Assembly (NCBI RefSeq): GCF_001748245.1
Contig: NZ_BDFO01000001.1
Coordinates: 5,373,778-5,437,777 of the forward strand
DNA length: 64,000 nucleotides
Direction of reading: 5' to 3'
Origin: Oligoflexus tunisiensis
Lineage (GTDB): Bacteria; Bdellovibrionota_B; Oligoflexia; Oligoflexales; Oligoflexaceae
In this document: in pieces, positions 54,384-62,968 of the stretch
Layout: each line of letters begins with the position of its first letter
Position numbering within the stretch: the stretch's first letter is position 1
Program-made: the position numbers and the translations under genes
Notes under the pieces: generated by a model
Told to the model about the DNA's origin: nothing
What the model saw: only the letters and a program-made list of their open reading frames with translations
Database searches by the model: none

Positions 54384-55778
54384 ATGATGTTCCGTTTTTG
54401 GTTTGTTCCCTCACTCCTTTTGGTCCTTGTGAGCTGCGGCCCGCGCTCCAGGAATTCCACGAGTCCCGAAGCCGAGATGTTTCTGGCCGGTGGTGGGACC
54501 ACGATCAAAAACCGGACCTCCACGGCGTTCACCGCCCCGGCCGCGAACCTCAATCCTGAGGAGTTTCAACTGCACGGGGAAGGTGATGTCTTCTTTGAAG
54601 GTGAATTCGTCAAGGGCCCGTCCCCGGTGCGTCCGGGTCTGGGGCCGACATTCAACAACACGAGCTGCCGCGGCTGCCATGTTCGCAATGGACGCGGCAT
54701 GCCCGTTCTTGGCGCCAATGGAACGCTGCGTTCGCCGGTCCTCGTGCGGGTGAGTCTTGATCCTTCGGCCCTGGATCGCTTTCCCGAATTGCAAAGCCTG
54801 CAAGTTCCCGGTGCGGGTCCTTATCCTGTTCCAGGTTTTGGAACGCAGATTCAAAATCATGCTGTCCTGGGTGCCGAACCTGAAATCACCCTGAGTCTCA
54901 GCTGGGAGGAGGTCAGCGGTCAGTATCCCGACGGCACAGGCTATACCTTGCGCAAACCCATCCTCGCGTATGAGGGTTCCCCGGAAAAACTCGCCCTGAT
55001 GCAGGACAGCGCCGTGCAACGTTCCATCCGGCAAACGCCGCCGGTCGTGGGTCTTGGTCTTTTGGAAGCGGTGCCGGTGTCAACGCTTCGCGACCTGGAG
55101 GATCCGGAGGATACGGACGGCGACGGCATCTCAGGACGCCTGAATCAGGTCTGGGATCCTGTCACACAATCCCTGGCTGCGGGTCGCTTTGGTTGGAAAG
55201 CCTCCGCCCCCAGCCTTTTGGTGCAGACCGCCGCCGCCTTCGCCGACGATATGGGTGTGACCAATCCGATCTTCCCTGGCGCCGATGGGTCCCTGGAAAT
55301 CGATGCCGACTTTGTCCGGAAAACCGCCTTCTATACCCAGACCCTGGCTGTTCCGGATCGCGTGCGCACGCCCTCTCCGTCCGCGGTGCAAGGGGAAATC
55401 CTCTTTCAAGCCAGCGGCTGCGCCTCATGCCATCGTCCTGCGCTCAGCACGGACGACAGCAGCAGCATCGCCGCCCTGCGCAACCAGACCTTTGCCCCTT
55501 ATACGGATCTTTTGCTTCACGATATGGGCGAAGGCCTCGCCGATGGCCGTCCGGATTTTCTGGCCAGCGGTCGGGAATGGCGAACGCCTCCTCTTTGGGG
55601 AATTGGACTCACGGGCACCATACTTCCGCAAAGCGGATTTCTGCATGACGGACGGGCGCGGAGTCTGGAGGAGGCCATCCTCTGGCACGGCGGGGAGGCG
55701 GAAGCATCCCGCAAGGCATTTGAAATATTGAAAGCCGAGGAACGCGCGCAACTCCTTGATTTTCTTAAGTCGCTCTAG
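54384..55778 (+). CDS. Di-haem oxidoreductase (DHOR/thiol-oxidoreductase-like) lipoprotein
   Basis: 464 aa, AGGAG before ATG, lipobox LVLVSCGP. Two c-type haem motifs: NTSCRGCHVRNGRG near residue 95 and QASGCASCHRPALS near 350. Between them FNNTSCRGCH and GLGLLEAVP are typical of DUF1111/DHOR proteins that neighbour imelysin genes. Likely a periplasmic redox partner for ferric iron or haem handling. Needs Ccm/haem lyase elsewhere. Confidence 0.88.
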   Translation: MMFRFWFVPSLLLVLVSCGPRSRNSTSPEAEMFLAGGGTTIKNRTSTAFTAPAANLNPEEFQLHGEGDVFFEGEFVKGPSPVRPGLGPTFNNTSCRGCHVRNGRGMPVLGANGTLRSPVLVRVSLDPSALDRFPELQSLQVPGAGPYPVPGFGTQIQNHAVLGAEPEITLSLSWEEVSGQYPDGTGYTLRKPILAYEGSPEKLALMQDSAVQRSIRQTPPVVGLGLLEAVPVSTLRDLEDPEDTDGDGISGRLNQVWDPVTQSLAAGRFGWKASAPSLLVQTAAAFADDMGVTNPIFPGADGSLEIDADFVRKTAFYTQTLAVPDRVRTPSPSAVQGEILFQASGCASCHRPALSTDDSSSIAALRNQTFAPYTDLLLHDMGEGLADGRPDFLASGREWRTPPLWGIGLTGTILPQSGFLHDGRARSLEEAILWHGGEAEASRKAFEILKAEERAQLLDFLKSL

Positions 55779-55843
55779 GTCGGCAGAAAATGCCTTCCTG
55801 ACCTATTCAAAAAGTCCAGGATTTACGCACTCTTAATTGATAT

Positions 55844-55858
55844 TGAAAGTAATTCTCA
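55844..55858. promoter_or_regulatory. Fur-box-like site upstream of bfd
   Basis: TGAAAGTAATTCTCA follows the 7-1-7 Fur pattern closely and sits in AT-rich DNA, 52 bp before bfd. It would induce the ferredoxin under iron starvation, when iron is released from bacterioferritin. Confidence 0.65.
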
Positions 55859-55910
55859 ATATCTGTATGATAAAATCCGATAAGAGAGGAAATGTTGGAG
55901 GAAGGCTCTC

Positions 55911-56105
55911 ATGATCGTCTGTCTTTGTTTCGGCGTGAATAACAGGGCAATCGAACAGTTGAAAGAGCAGGGATGTGACACCCTGCGGCAATTACAAAAT
56001 AAGTGCCAGGCCGGCAGCAGTTGTGGTGCCTGCATCCCCGAGTTGAAAAAAACCCTGCAAGAAAACGGCAAGAAAGCCGCTCAGGATTCTTCACGCAGTT
56101 GTTGA
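55911..56105 (+). CDS. bfd: Bacterioferritin-associated ferredoxin
   Basis: 64 aa. The four [2Fe-2S] cysteines are spaced as in Bfd: C4-x-C6 and C38-x2-C41 (VCLCFG, SSCGACIPE). Reduces the bacterioferritin core to mobilise iron. GTTGGAGGAAGG region upstream of ATG. Its 3' end overlaps the convergent bacterioferritin gene by 25 nt. Confidence 0.88.
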   Translation: MIVCLCFGVNNRAIEQLKEQGCDTLRQLQNKCQAGSSCGACIPELKKTLQENGKKAAQDSSRSC

Positions 56106-56557
56106 GCCAGATAATTCACGAGCGTCAGCTCCTGAATCAGACCCAATTGGGTTTCCAGCCAGTCGATATGATTTTCCTCATCCTCCAGGATATGTTCAAA
56201 GAGCTCCCGGGACGTATGATCCCGGGCGTCGATCGCGACCTGGATCGCCTTCTTCAGTCGATCCACAGCATCGTACTCCAGCTTCAGATCGCTTTCGAAT
56301 TGTTCCTTGACCGTCTCGCCGATGTTGATCTTCATGAGTCTTTGGACGTTGGGCACGCCTTCCAAAAAGAGGATGCGATCCATTAGTTTTTCAGCATGCT
56401 TCATTTCATCGATGGATTCGTGGCGGACTTTATCAGCTATGCGATCATAGCCCCAGTCCTTACACATTCTGGCGTGTAGAAAATACTGATTAATTGCCGT
56501 CAGCTCGCCCGTGAGCACATCGTTCAGGGCTTCGATGACTTTCGCATCACCTTTCAT
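56081..56557 (-). CDS. bfr: Bacterioferritin
   Basis: 158 aa from ATG 56557 (AAGGA), the normal Bfr length; the frame is open 16 codons further. MKGDAKVIEALN, NQYFLHARMCKDWGY, HESIDEMKHAEKLM with diiron ligands and haem-binding Met52, ILFLEGVPNVQ and DEENHIDWLETQLGLI. Forms a 24-mer that oxidises and stores iron, partner of the adjacent Bfd. Confidence 0.96.
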   Translation of the reverse strand: MKGDAKVIEALNDVLTGELTAINQYFLHARMCKDWGYDRIADKVRHESIDEMKHAEKLMDRILFLEGVPNVQRLMKINIGETVKEQFESDLKLEYDAVDRLKKAIQVAIDARDHTSRELFEHILEDEENHIDWLETQLGLIQELTLVNYLAQQLREES

Positions 56558-56650
56558 GGCTACATCCTTATCCATATGTTGCGTTGATCGTGTCATCTCC
56601 AACACTTATGGATAAGGGGAACATGAACCGAGTTCAATGCTTATTTATTT

Positions 56651-57127
56651 TTATTCAATGGCACTGGCGCACGCCTCAGCTTCGCAGTCGGGTTCAGGCG
56701 TGGCGGCTTGCGGCTCATCCGCTTCTTCCGGTTTGGATTCATTTTCCACCAAAGGCTCGACAGTCTTCTCAGGCGTGAGTTCCACTTCCGTGGTTTCCAC
56801 ATGATTCGACAGGGTGGTACTCGTATCGGTATAGGATTCCACGCGCAACACAAAGGTCTGCGTACCGCGCACCAGAGTGATGTGCTGCGGACCGAGTTCC
56901 CGCACTTCCAATTCCGCTTGCACCAGGCGATCGCCTTTATGCAGCATGCGGGTCCTGCCGCTCGATTTATCCCGCACCACGGCAACCGATTGGCTCTTGG
57001 ACTTTGCCCCCTGCACATGGATCACGCCGATCAGTGCCAAATTTTTGACATAGGGTTCAACGGCAGGTCCAGCTTGCGCTCCAGACGCCAGTGTCACACT
57101 TATCAGAAAGCGCCAAAATCCAGTCAT
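56651..57127 (-). CDS. GspC/PilP-like periplasmic protein
   Basis: 158 aa from ATG 57127 with CCAGGGAGGGGAT. N-terminal hydrophobic anchor (FWRFLISVTLASGAQA). The 40-105 region (LALIGVIHVQGAKSKSQSVAVVRD, RMLHKGDRL, LELGPQHITLVRG-like) matches the homology-region pattern of GspC/PilP: short beta domain with V-x-D and LxxGD. The tail is acidic/Pro-rich. No other secretion or pilus genes are nearby. Confidence 0.55.
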   Translation of the reverse strand: MTGFWRFLISVTLASGAQAGPAVEPYVKNLALIGVIHVQGAKSKSQSVAVVRDKSSGRTRMLHKGDRLVQAELEVRELGPQHITLVRGTQTFVLRVESYTDTSTTLSNHVETTEVELTPEKTVEPLVENESKPEEADEPQAATPEPDCEAEACASAIE

Positions 57128-57193
57128 ATCCCCTCCCTGGGAAATTCCGGCCCCAAAAACTCTTCGGCGGAGAGGGCAAAATCTTGACTGAAA

Positions 57194-57322
57194 GCTGCGT
57201 GCCGTCACATTATGGAACATGTGTGGGCTGCGTGCCGACCATGATGGAGCATGCGTGGGCTGCGTGCCGACCATGATGGAGCATGCGTGGGCTGCATCCC
57301 GATGTGGGGCGGCATGCGCGCC
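57194..57322. repeat. 32-bp tandem repeats in a divergent promoter gap
   Basis: Units at 57194 (33 bp), 57227 and 57259 (both 32 bp, identical) and a degenerate one at 57291; core GCTGCGTGCCGACCATGATG. The period is not a multiple of three, so it is not coding. Lies in the 235-bp gap between the GspC-like gene and the small membrane gene, where it could hold repeated binding sites. Confidence 0.75.
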
Positions 57323-57362
57323 GACCACGAAACCCTGGAAGACGATGAGGAGGATGCGCTCG

Positions 57363-57746
57363 ATGAATCCGCAGGATCGAACCATTCGTCATTATTTTCT
57401 AGGCCTGCTGGCCTTCTACTGCCTGATCGGTTTCTACGGAACGCTTTGGGTATCCGATGAATTTGATCGGGAACGCAGTTTATTCTATGCGTTTATCGCC
57501 ATGCCCGGCCTGATCGCATTCTATATTAAGGTTCTGGTGCAAAAACATTGGCTCGAGGATTATCCAGTGAGCTTCTGGACCAGCACCATTCTTCTGCTGC
57601 TGGCGTTCAGCTGGGGCAATCTCCTGTGGCTGAATGCGGTATCCAGTCAGGAGAGAGCGCTGGTGAATGTCACGTTGAATGAAGGGGTCTATGCGATGAC
57701 CCATCAGCGCGGGGGCCTGGGCTGGATCTATAAACCCCGCTGGTGA
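57363..57746 (+). CDS. Small membrane protein, unknown
   Basis: 127 aa from ATG 57363 with GAGGAGG ten bases upstream. Three hydrophobic segments: YFLGLLAFYCLIGFYGTLWV, LFYAFIAMPGLIAFYIKVLV and FWTSTILLLLAFSWGNLLWL; ends GGLGWIYKPRW. No family recognised. The frame reads further upstream into the repeats, without a site. Confidence 0.55.
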   Translation: MNPQDRTIRHYFLGLLAFYCLIGFYGTLWVSDEFDRERSLFYAFIAMPGLIAFYIKVLVQKHWLEDYPVSFWTSTILLLLAFSWGNLLWLNAVSSQERALVNVTLNEGVYAMTHQRGGLGWIYKPRW

Positions 57747-57752
57747 TGCGAA

Positions 57753-58442
57753 TCAGGGAACGGTGTAGCAGGCGTTCTCGGGCAGATAGGCCCACAGCTG
57801 ACCGATGATTTCAATCAGGTGCTTCAAACCCTCCTGATCCTGGGCGCCGAGGATGCAATACCGCGTTCCCGAGACCGCATTCTCTTCCAGGATATGCATA
57901 TCGCCCTGCTCTTTCTTATATTCCAAATTCGCCACAAACACCGGTTCCGGCTCGCCCTGCTGCCGAAAGAGAGCGACGTAACCATCCGCATCCGCCGTGA
58001 CGTTGACCTTGATCTGATGACGGCTGCCGGCCGGAGCCGCTGCCGGACGATCATCGTAGACGATAATGGAAGCCGAGAATCCGGCCGCAGTGCCCCGCGT
58101 GGGCATGGTGCCAGGGCTTTCCTCGGTGACCGGGGACGTGCTGTTTAAAAAGAGCAGGAGCGCGGCCACAGCCCCCAGGATGCCGGACACATAAATCCAA
58201 CCGCGGCGTCTGTGAGTTGATGAAATGGAACGCACCGGCGCATCCGGCCGGGACCCGACTGATGGTGGGTTGGCGTCAGCAGCCAGCCGGGCTTCCAACT
58301 TTCCCCAGACTCGATCCGCTCCGGCCTGGTCCTTCGGTCGCCCCGCCGCCTCATAACTGTCCTCGACAAGACGGAGGAACGCTTCATCCTCCGGACTCAT
58401 CGCGAACTCGGGATCGCTCCCGGAATGTTTGTCCTTGCTCAT
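57753..58442 (-). CDS. Single-pass membrane protein with DUF4384-like C-terminus, probable anti-sigma factor
   Basis: 229 aa. Residues 1-80 cytoplasmic and charged (PEDEAFLRLVEDSYEAAGRP), one membrane helix (GWIYVSGILGAVAALLLFL) near 80-100, then a periplasmic domain (SRHQIKVNVTADADGYVALFRQ) of DUF4384 style. It directly follows the ECF sigma gene by 23 bp, the usual place for its anti-sigma factor. No classical zinc anti-sigma motif is seen. Confidence 0.7.
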   Translation of the reverse strand: MSKDKHSGSDPEFAMSPEDEAFLRLVEDSYEAAGRPKDQAGADRVWGKLEARLAADANPPSVGSRPDAPVRSISSTHRRRGWIYVSGILGAVAALLLFLNSTSPVTEESPGTMPTRGTAAGFSASIIVYDDRPAAAPAGSRHQIKVNVTADADGYVALFRQQGEPEPVFVANLEYKKEQGDMHILEENAVSGTRYCILGAQDQEGLKHLIEIIGQLWAYLPENACYTVP

Positions 58443-58465
58443 GTCATCGTCCTTCTCTGTCTGTC

Positions 58466-58999
58466 TCAGATCCCATCCAGTTCTGCGAGCTTTCTTGCGA
58501 GGTCGTCCTTAAACTTCTGGCGCATGCGACTGAGACGTGAGGTGATTGTACCTGTACTTTCACCCAAACGCTCGGCAATATCCCGAACAGAAAGCCCCTC
58601 CTTATAGAACAAGCCGAAACATTCGCCGCCTGGTTGACGGGCGACCTCTTCTATAAAACGCTCAGCGACCGCTATTACTGCACGCCGGTCGGTATTTTGT
58701 TCCCATAGGGTGGCCTCAAGATTGGCAATATCCTCGCCGACCGCCTCAGTCTTGCGGCTTTGACTTTGCCGCACTTTGTCAATCGCCAGATTGCGGGCGG
58801 TAATCGATAGAAAACCCTTGATTTTCAGGGGGTCGATGCGATCGAGCGACTGATGCAGACGCAGAAAAACGTCCTGGACCAGATCGTCGCGCTCCTCTTC
58901 GCTGAGCCGAAAGGAACGCAGCACAAACTGGACCAGCCCGACATGGGCCTCATAGATCTCGCGAAAATTCGTGGCTCTCTGAGCTGGGGACTGGTTCAC
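58466..58999 (-). CDS. ECF-type RNA polymerase sigma factor
   Basis: 177 aa from GTG 58999 (GAGGTTA upstream); the frame extends 22 codons upstream without a site. Region 2 (FREIYEAHVGLVQFVLRSFRLSEEERDDLVQDVFLRLHQ) and region 4 HTH (LSVRDIAERLGESTGTITSRLSRMRQK) are clear. Likely controls an envelope or stress regulon with the membrane protein encoded after it. Confidence 0.9.
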   Translation of the reverse strand: MNQSPAQRATNFREIYEAHVGLVQFVLRSFRLSEEERDDLVQDVFLRLHQSLDRIDPLKIKGFLSITARNLAIDKVRQSQSRKTEAVGEDIANLEATLWEQNTDRRAVIAVAERFIEEVARQPGGECFGLFYKEGLSVRDIAERLGESTGTITSRLSRMRQKFKDDLARKLAELDGI

Positions 59000-59046
59000 T
59001 CTAACCTCACCAAATGATTCGGACTTGCTCGGCAAAGCAGGCGGAC

Positions 59047-60570
59047 TCAGACCGACCAGCCCCAATAGTTACGAACAAACCGGGAAACGAACCGCACGCC
59101 AAAGCCCGTGACTTCTGTCTCAATGTGTGCCAAACCTCCGCTATTTTCCGCTGCCGACAGATCAAGATGAACCCAAGGTATATCCTTGCCGACGAATTCT
59201 TTCAAAAACAAAGAGGCTTCAATGTGATCCACACCACCACTTACGCGGCACTGCTTGATATCAGCAATATCAGATTTAAGGCATTCCGCGAAGTCCGCAT
59301 CCATGGGGAAGGGCCAGACCCGTTCCCCCGATTCCCGTCCCGCCGCAATCAGCGCCGGCACGAGGTCCTGTCGGTTGGTGAAGACTCCGGAATAGAGTGT
59401 ACTGAGAGCCCGGATACAGGCCCCTGTGAGCGTGGCAAAATCAAGCAGCAGATCCGGCTTTTCACCCGAAGCGATATGCAGGGTGTCGGCGAGCAGCATG
59501 CGACCTTCAGCATCAGTATCGACGATCTCGATTGTTTTCCCATTCAAGGCCGTGATCACATCATTTTGCCGATAGGCGCGCGGACCGATCATATTCTCCG
59601 CAATCGCCAGAAACGCCGTGACCCGCACCGGCCATTTTTCTTTGGACGCCAGAGCCACAAGGCTATAGGCCAGGGCCGATCCCGCCATATCCCGATGCAT
59701 GCCGTACATGCCCTGCGAGTTCTTGATATTGTGTCCACCCGTATCAAAGGTCACACCCTTGCCGACCAGCACGAGATGCTTCAAACCTTTTTTCCCGTTG
59801 CCTTCATAGGTGAGTTTCACAAGGCCCGCATCCTCGTGTGCGGAACCCTGCGCGACAGCCAGAAACGCGCCCGCGCCCATGCTTTCCAGCTTCTTCTGCG
59901 AGGTGAACTGATAACCCAGTTCATTCTGTTCCGCCAATTTTTTAAGGCGCGCGACATACTGCGCTGGCGTTAAATCATTGCCCGCCTGCATCACGAGGTG
60001 CCGGACCTGATTGTTCGCCGCGCTCGTGGATTCGGCATGCTGCACCACACGCGTCGCTTCCTCGAGATCGACCTCGGGAACCACCAGAAGATCGAGCGTC
60101 AGCTCTCCATCCTTTTTCTTCACCTCCTTCTGCGAGTATTTCGGGAAGGAAAAGAGCAGGCCCTTGGCGGCAGCGGTCAACGCATCCGCGGCCTGCAGCG
60201 ACTGGGGCAAGGGCACGCTGGTCAGATTCGCGAGGATTTTTTTGCAGCCATGTTCTTTCAAAGGTTTCAGGATCTGTCGCGCCAGACTCAGCCAGCGAAA
60301 GGTTTCCATCCCTTCATCCGCGACCGCCACCACCCAGCGTTGCAGCGGGTTGCGATCAAAGGACAAAAGACTGCCGGCCTCCGGCTTTTGGGGGTCCCTT
60401 TGAATCAGGGCCTGGAGTATATCCCGCTCCGCCGCGCCCATGGTTTCCGGGAAAACCTCAGCCCATTCCTTCATCCCTGGTTTCAACCAGAGGATCCAAA
60501 TTTGGGCATCAAAACTGGAAAGGGCGGTCTGATCCATCTGATGGTGAATTTTTGACAGAGTCTTGGCCAT
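59047..60570 (-). CDS. Leucyl aminopeptidase (M17)
   Basis: 507 aa from ATG 60570 (AGGAGC). C-terminal M17 domain with GKGVTFDTGGHNIKNSQGM, the metal site DTDAEGRMLLADTL (standard NTDAEGRL with N to D and L to M changes), DFATLTGACI and VDHIEASLFLKEFV. The N-terminal half is the usual regulatory domain. Cytoplasmic peptide turnover. 47 bp upstream of the sigma gene, so possibly one transcript. Confidence 0.88.
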   Translation of the reverse strand: MAKTLSKIHHQMDQTALSSFDAQIWILWLKPGMKEWAEVFPETMGAAERDILQALIQRDPQKPEAGSLLSFDRNPLQRWVVAVADEGMETFRWLSLARQILKPLKEHGCKKILANLTSVPLPQSLQAADALTAAAKGLLFSFPKYSQKEVKKKDGELTLDLLVVPEVDLEEATRVVQHAESTSAANNQVRHLVMQAGNDLTPAQYVARLKKLAEQNELGYQFTSQKKLESMGAGAFLAVAQGSAHEDAGLVKLTYEGNGKKGLKHLVLVGKGVTFDTGGHNIKNSQGMYGMHRDMAGSALAYSLVALASKEKWPVRVTAFLAIAENMIGPRAYRQNDVITALNGKTIEIVDTDAEGRMLLADTLHIASGEKPDLLLDFATLTGACIRALSTLYSGVFTNRQDLVPALIAAGRESGERVWPFPMDADFAECLKSDIADIKQCRVSGGVDHIEASLFLKEFVGKDIPWVHLDLSAAENSGGLAHIETEVTGFGVRFVSRFVRNYWGWSV

Positions 60571-60784
60571 GAATGCTCCTGGAGTCCCATGCAATAAGTC
60601 AGGCTTTCATCTTGTGCGATCCGACCCCTTGTGCCAACCCTTTTCTCTGCAATCCCGCCGCTTTCCGTCCCTGTTTTGCCTCGTCAAAGAAGCCGACTTT
60701 CCCCCGGGTCCTCTTCTGTGTAGAGTCAGCGCTCCCGCATGGTTTATACTCGCCTTCCGTGCCAAACAGTGCCCAGAGGAATCT

Positions 60785-61738
60785 ATGGAGCGCCCCATCC
60801 GTTCATTAAAAGAAGAATTGCACCAGCCCGCGCACCAGACCGAGTTGCCTGATATGGGCTGTGCCCTGGATCAGAAAAGAAGCTGCTGTGATGGTATTGG
60901 CTATCGATTGAAAACGATGGGATCCCTCACGCATGCCGAGCTTTGCAACTGTGTCAGCACCTGTTCCAGCTGCTTTGGAAAGAACCGCAAGATGGTCGAC
61001 GGCAGATCCAAACCCTGTCGCACACCAGCCCCCTCGCGGATCGTCAACTTTATCAATAGTGCCTGTCTGCCGGCTCGTTACAGCGCCGCCCGACTCGATT
61101 CGTTTAGCAACTTCAGCGGCAACGGCCGCGAGGTGGTGACCCGCCTCTCCCATTGGTACCGTGAATTCGATCCGGAGCGGCCGCGTGGACTGGTCCTTGG
61201 CGGTCCGGTCGGGGTCGGCAAAACCTATCTGCTCTGTGCGATTGCCAAGAACTTTGCCGGCAAGGGCATCAGTGTCCGTTTCATCGATTTTTTCCAGCTG
61301 CTGCTCGAACTCAAGGCCGGCTATGCGCAGGACAAAAGCGATGCCAGTCTATTGAATACGCTCATCGAGGTGGATATTCTGTTCATCGATGAACTCGGCA
61401 AGGGTCGCAACAGCGACTGGGAGCTGTCCATTCTCGATCAGCTGGTCATGGGCCGTTACAATCGCAACAGGATCATCGTGGCCTCAACCAACTACGATCT
61501 GAAGCCCAATACGCGGGTCAATTACTCGACCAATCTGGATGAGCGCAAGCCGGGGAGTTTTGAACTCGACCGTTTTGAAAGTCTGGAGCAAAGAATTGGA
61601 CCGCGGATCTATTCGCGACTCTTTGAAACCTCAGAATTCATGGAACTGACGGGCGAGGATTTCCGCAAACGCACCCTCGAGGAAAAACTGCAGGGACTGA
61701 AGCCTCAGCCTCCGGGTCCACGTCGGGGTTCGATATGA
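60785..61738 (+). CDS. DnaC/DnaI-like AAA+ helicase-loader ATPase with Cys-rich N-terminus
   Basis: 317 aa from ATG 60785 (AGAGGAAT). The N-terminal 100 residues have a Cys cluster (KRSCCDGIGY, LCNCVSTCSSCFG, SKPC), like the zinc-type DnaI N-terminus. AAA+ core: Walker A LGGPVGVGKTYLLCAIAK near residue 140, RFIDFFQLLLELK, Walker B ILFIDELGKG, sensor IIVASTNYDL, arginine-finger region GPRIYSRLFE. Loads a DnaB-type helicase or is an IstB-like paralogue; no IS sequence is nearby. Overlaps the next gene by ATGA. Confidence 0.8.
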   Translation: MERPIRSLKEELHQPAHQTELPDMGCALDQKRSCCDGIGYRLKTMGSLTHAELCNCVSTCSSCFGKNRKMVDGRSKPCRTPAPSRIVNFINSACLPARYSAARLDSFSNFSGNGREVVTRLSHWYREFDPERPRGLVLGGPVGVGKTYLLCAIAKNFAGKGISVRFIDFFQLLLELKAGYAQDKSDASLLNTLIEVDILFIDELGKGRNSDWELSILDQLVMGRYNRNRIIVASTNYDLKPNTRVNYSTNLDERKPGSFELDRFESLEQRIGPRIYSRLFETSEFMELTGEDFRKRTLEEKLQGLKPQPPGPRRGSI

Positions 61739-62520
61739 GCGCGCATTCCTGCGTTCTCAGCAACCTGGGCAACCCTCTGCTGAATGGTCTGGGCCTGGGT
61801 TTGGCTGCGGCCGAGGATGGTCAGCTGCGCCTGCAAACCGATATGTTCCCCTGCTGCTCCGGTGAAGGCCGGGCCTGGGATGGTCACCGCTCGGGGATTC
61901 GCACCTGCTCCCTGCAGGCGCGTCTTCTGCGGGTTCAGAGACTTTATGCGCACTACAAAAAGCTCTGGCCGCAGGCGACACGCCAGCCGCATCAGGTTCC
62001 GACGCCCTTTTCCAGTCTGATCCTTCAGGAGGTGGCGGCGGTCCTGAAACGTGACAAAGCCGGCACGCAGATCGCGTTCACGGGACAAAAGAATATGCCG
62101 TCGCTGGCCTGGAGCAAGGCCGTGGCCGCACTCTGGCGCTTTGGGGTGGAAGCCCGGGTTCTGAACCTGACCCGAAGTGACAACAAGGACCTCGCCCACT
62201 TTACCCGTGACCATGAAGGGCCTTTGGCGCTTTTTGTCGAGCAGATCGACAAGCTCTGGGATCCCATGCATGCCGAGGCCCTGGAACATCTGGTCCAAAG
62301 GGCTTACAACGCCGACGCCTTTTTGTGGCTTGAATTCATGCAGGAGCAGCAGTCGGAACCGGATAGCCTCGACGATGGCAGTGTGCGTTCCGAAATCAGC
62401 CGCCGTATTCAACGCAAACGCAAGAGCCAGCATCCTTTCGAACTCATCAGCCGTGACTGCATCTCACGCCTGCAGAGCATGAGCGGTCAGTTGCTTAAAT
62501 CACCTTCGGGAGCTTCCTAA
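61735..62520 (+). CDS. Probable degenerate paralogue of the DnaC-like ATPase (pseudo-AAA+)
   Basis: 261 aa. It has the same layout as the preceding protein with the ATP site lost: Cys stretch PCCSGEGRAW and IRTCSLQARL, then TQIAFTGQKNMPSLAWSKA where the neighbour has a Walker A loop, GVEARVLNLT, PLALFVEQIDKLW in place of Walker B and EALEHLVQRAYNADAFLWL in place of the sensor strand. I infer a non-hydrolysing partner subunit. Stop/start TAATG junction with hemJ. Confidence 0.55.
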   Translation: MSAHSCVLSNLGNPLLNGLGLGLAAAEDGQLRLQTDMFPCCSGEGRAWDGHRSGIRTCSLQARLLRVQRLYAHYKKLWPQATRQPHQVPTPFSSLILQEVAAVLKRDKAGTQIAFTGQKNMPSLAWSKAVAALWRFGVEARVLNLTRSDNKDLAHFTRDHEGPLALFVEQIDKLWDPMHAEALEHLVQRAYNADAFLWLEFMQEQQSEPDSLDDGSVRSEISRRIQRKRKSQHPFELISRDCISRLQSMSGQLLKSPSGAS

Positions 62521-62957
62521 TGGAATGGTATCGTTCGATTTTGGCCTTTCACGTGATCGCCATCATCAGCTGGATGGCCGGCATACTTTATCTGTATCGT
62601 CTGCTGGTCTACTGTGCAGAGCGACGCCACGAGCATCCCAAGGTCGAGGAACTCCTCCAAACCATGTCGCGCCGCCTGTGGAAGGCCATCACCCTGCCGG
62701 CGATGATCGCCGCCTGGATCGCAGGCCTCGCCATGATCCATTTGAATCCCGGGCTTATGAAAATGCCCTGGTTCCACGTCAAGCTTCTCTCGGTGATCCT
62801 GATGACAGCCAGCACGCTTTATGCGGGCAAACAGGTCGGTGTGGTCCAGCGGAGCGAGACCCTGCCCCGCGGTGGCTTTTTTCGGTTTATGAATGAAGTG
62901 CCGACCCTTTTGATGATCGTGGTGGTGATCATGGTGATTGTGAGGCCTTGGTCGTGA
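62520..62957 (+). CDS. hemJ: Protoporphyrinogen IX oxidase HemJ-type
   Basis: 145 aa, four membrane helices, of UPF0093/HemJ type. Opening run AFHVIAIISWMAGILYLYRLLVY with His11, then MSRRLWKAITLPAM, the MPWFHVKLLSVI lysine segment and RFMNEVPTLLMIVVVIMVIV. Oxidises protoporphyrinogen IX in haem synthesis in the inner membrane. Directly joined to the preceding gene (stop and start overlap). Confidence 0.9.
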   Translation: MEWYRSILAFHVIAIISWMAGILYLYRLLVYCAERRHEHPKVEELLQTMSRRLWKAITLPAMIAAWIAGLAMIHLNPGLMKMPWFHVKLLSVILMTASTLYAGKQVGVVQRSETLPRGGFFRFMNEVPTLLMIVVVIMVIVRPWS

Positions 62958-62968
62958 CAGTCTGGAGT

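Noticed and set aside
60785..62520. IstB-type transposition ATPase of an insertion sequence
   Set aside because: No IstA transposase or terminal inverted repeats flank the DnaC-like gene, and it is coupled to a partner and hemJ.
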